This document shows positions 6,144-6,460 of a stretch of 6,460 nt of DNA, one piece after another. This stretch comes from Ruminococcus sp. UBA3855 (GTDB lineage: Bacteria; Bacillota; Clostridia; Oscillospirales; Ruminococcaceae), in contig DGHF01000146.1 of NCBI GenBank assembly GCA_002392545.1, positions 26,133 through 32,592 on the forward strand, read 5' to 3'. Position 1 is the stretch's first letter, and each line of letters starts with the position of its first letter. Both the position numbers and the translations under genes were made by a program. Under the pieces are notes generated by a model. The model saw only the letters and a program-made list of their open reading frames with translations, had not been told where the DNA came from and searched no databases.

Positions 6144-6460
6144 ATGAGCAAAAAGTATGTTTATCAGTTCACCGAAGGCAACGCTACCATGCGTGAGCTT
6201 CTTGGTGGTAAGGGTGCTAACCTCGCTGAAATGACTTCCATCTTCGGCAAGGACAGAGTACCGCAGGGCTTCACCATCACCACTGAGGCTTGTACTCAGT
6301 ACTATGAGGATGGCGGTATCAGTGATGAAATCATGGCTGAAATCGAAGCTAACATCACAAAGATGGAAGAAGTTACCGGCAAGAAGTTCGGTGACGTTGA
6401 GAATCCTCTGCTGGTTTCTGTTCGTTCCGGTGCAAGAGCTTCTATGCCGGGTATGATGGA
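6144..6460 (+). CDS. ppdK: Pyruvate,phosphate dikinase, N-terminal part (3' end outside the window)
   Basis: This enzyme interconverts pyruvate, ATP and phosphate with phosphoenolpyruvate, AMP and pyrophosphate in the cytosol. In anaerobic Clostridia it commonly serves PPi-linked glycolysis or PEP supply. GGAGG (6131-6135) lies 8 bases before the ATG, so this is the true start. The 105 complete codons visible cover the beginning of the ATP-grasp nucleotide-binding domain: MSKKYVYQF, the GGKGANLAEM loop (21-30) with K23, the VPQGFTITTEAC segment (39-50), and SVRSGARASMPGMM (92-105) with R94. K23 and R94 correspond to ATP-binding Lys22 and Arg92 of the well-studied Clostridium symbiosum enzyme. 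The full protein is normally about 870-880 residues. Codons are strongly biased (GGT, GCT, AAC, ATC, GAA), fitting a highly expressed gene and unlike the large membrane protein upstream. It has its own promoter and leader. Confidence 0.97.
   Translation, partial: MSKKYVYQFTEGNATMRELLGGKGANLAEMTSIFGKDRVPQGFTITTEACTQYYEDGGISDEIMAEIEANITKMEEVTGKKFGDVENPLLVSVRSGARASMPGMM

Overview
The window looks like ordinary chromosome from a low-to-moderate-GC Firmicute, most likely a Clostridia/Ruminococcus-type (Oscillospiraceae) organism. The grounds are strong AGGAGG ribosome-binding sites, TATAAT promoters with extended -10 elements, a clostridial-style membrane-anchored L,D-transpeptidase with an SHGC active site, and a pyruvate,phosphate dikinase of the bacterial glycolytic type. 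The genus is inferred from style, not proven. All real genes lie on the + strand. No transposase, phage gene, CRISPR array, tRNA or rRNA is visible.

Layout: (1) 1-1506 is the 3' part of an L,D-transpeptidase gene, open to the left edge and closed by a strong intrinsic terminator (1526-1560). (2) 1630-2040 and 2108-4879 encode a small membrane protein with a SHOCT-like tail and a 923-residue protein with roughly two dozen membrane segments. They are 67 bases apart with no terminator between them and are probably one transcription unit. (3) After an AT-rich spacer holding a nested inverted repeat and a good promoter (4951-4979), 5017-5436 and 5471-5887 encode two diverged tandem paralogues of a YbjN-like family, closed by a terminator (5901-5930). 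(4) A second extended -10 promoter (6019-6047) drives a roughly 90-base leader with a 14-bp 5' helix, followed by the start of pyruvate,phosphate dikinase (ppdK), which runs off the right edge.

The genes do not form an obvious pathway: cell-wall crosslinking, an uncharacterised membrane pair, two small cytosolic proteins and central carbon metabolism. Each block has its own signals, so this reads as adjacent independent units. The features most worth following are the inverted repeat whose right arm contains the -35 box of the YbjN pair, the structured ppdK leader, the tandem YbjN pair, and the uncharacterised membrane pair. I see no strong evidence for a new defence or mobile system.
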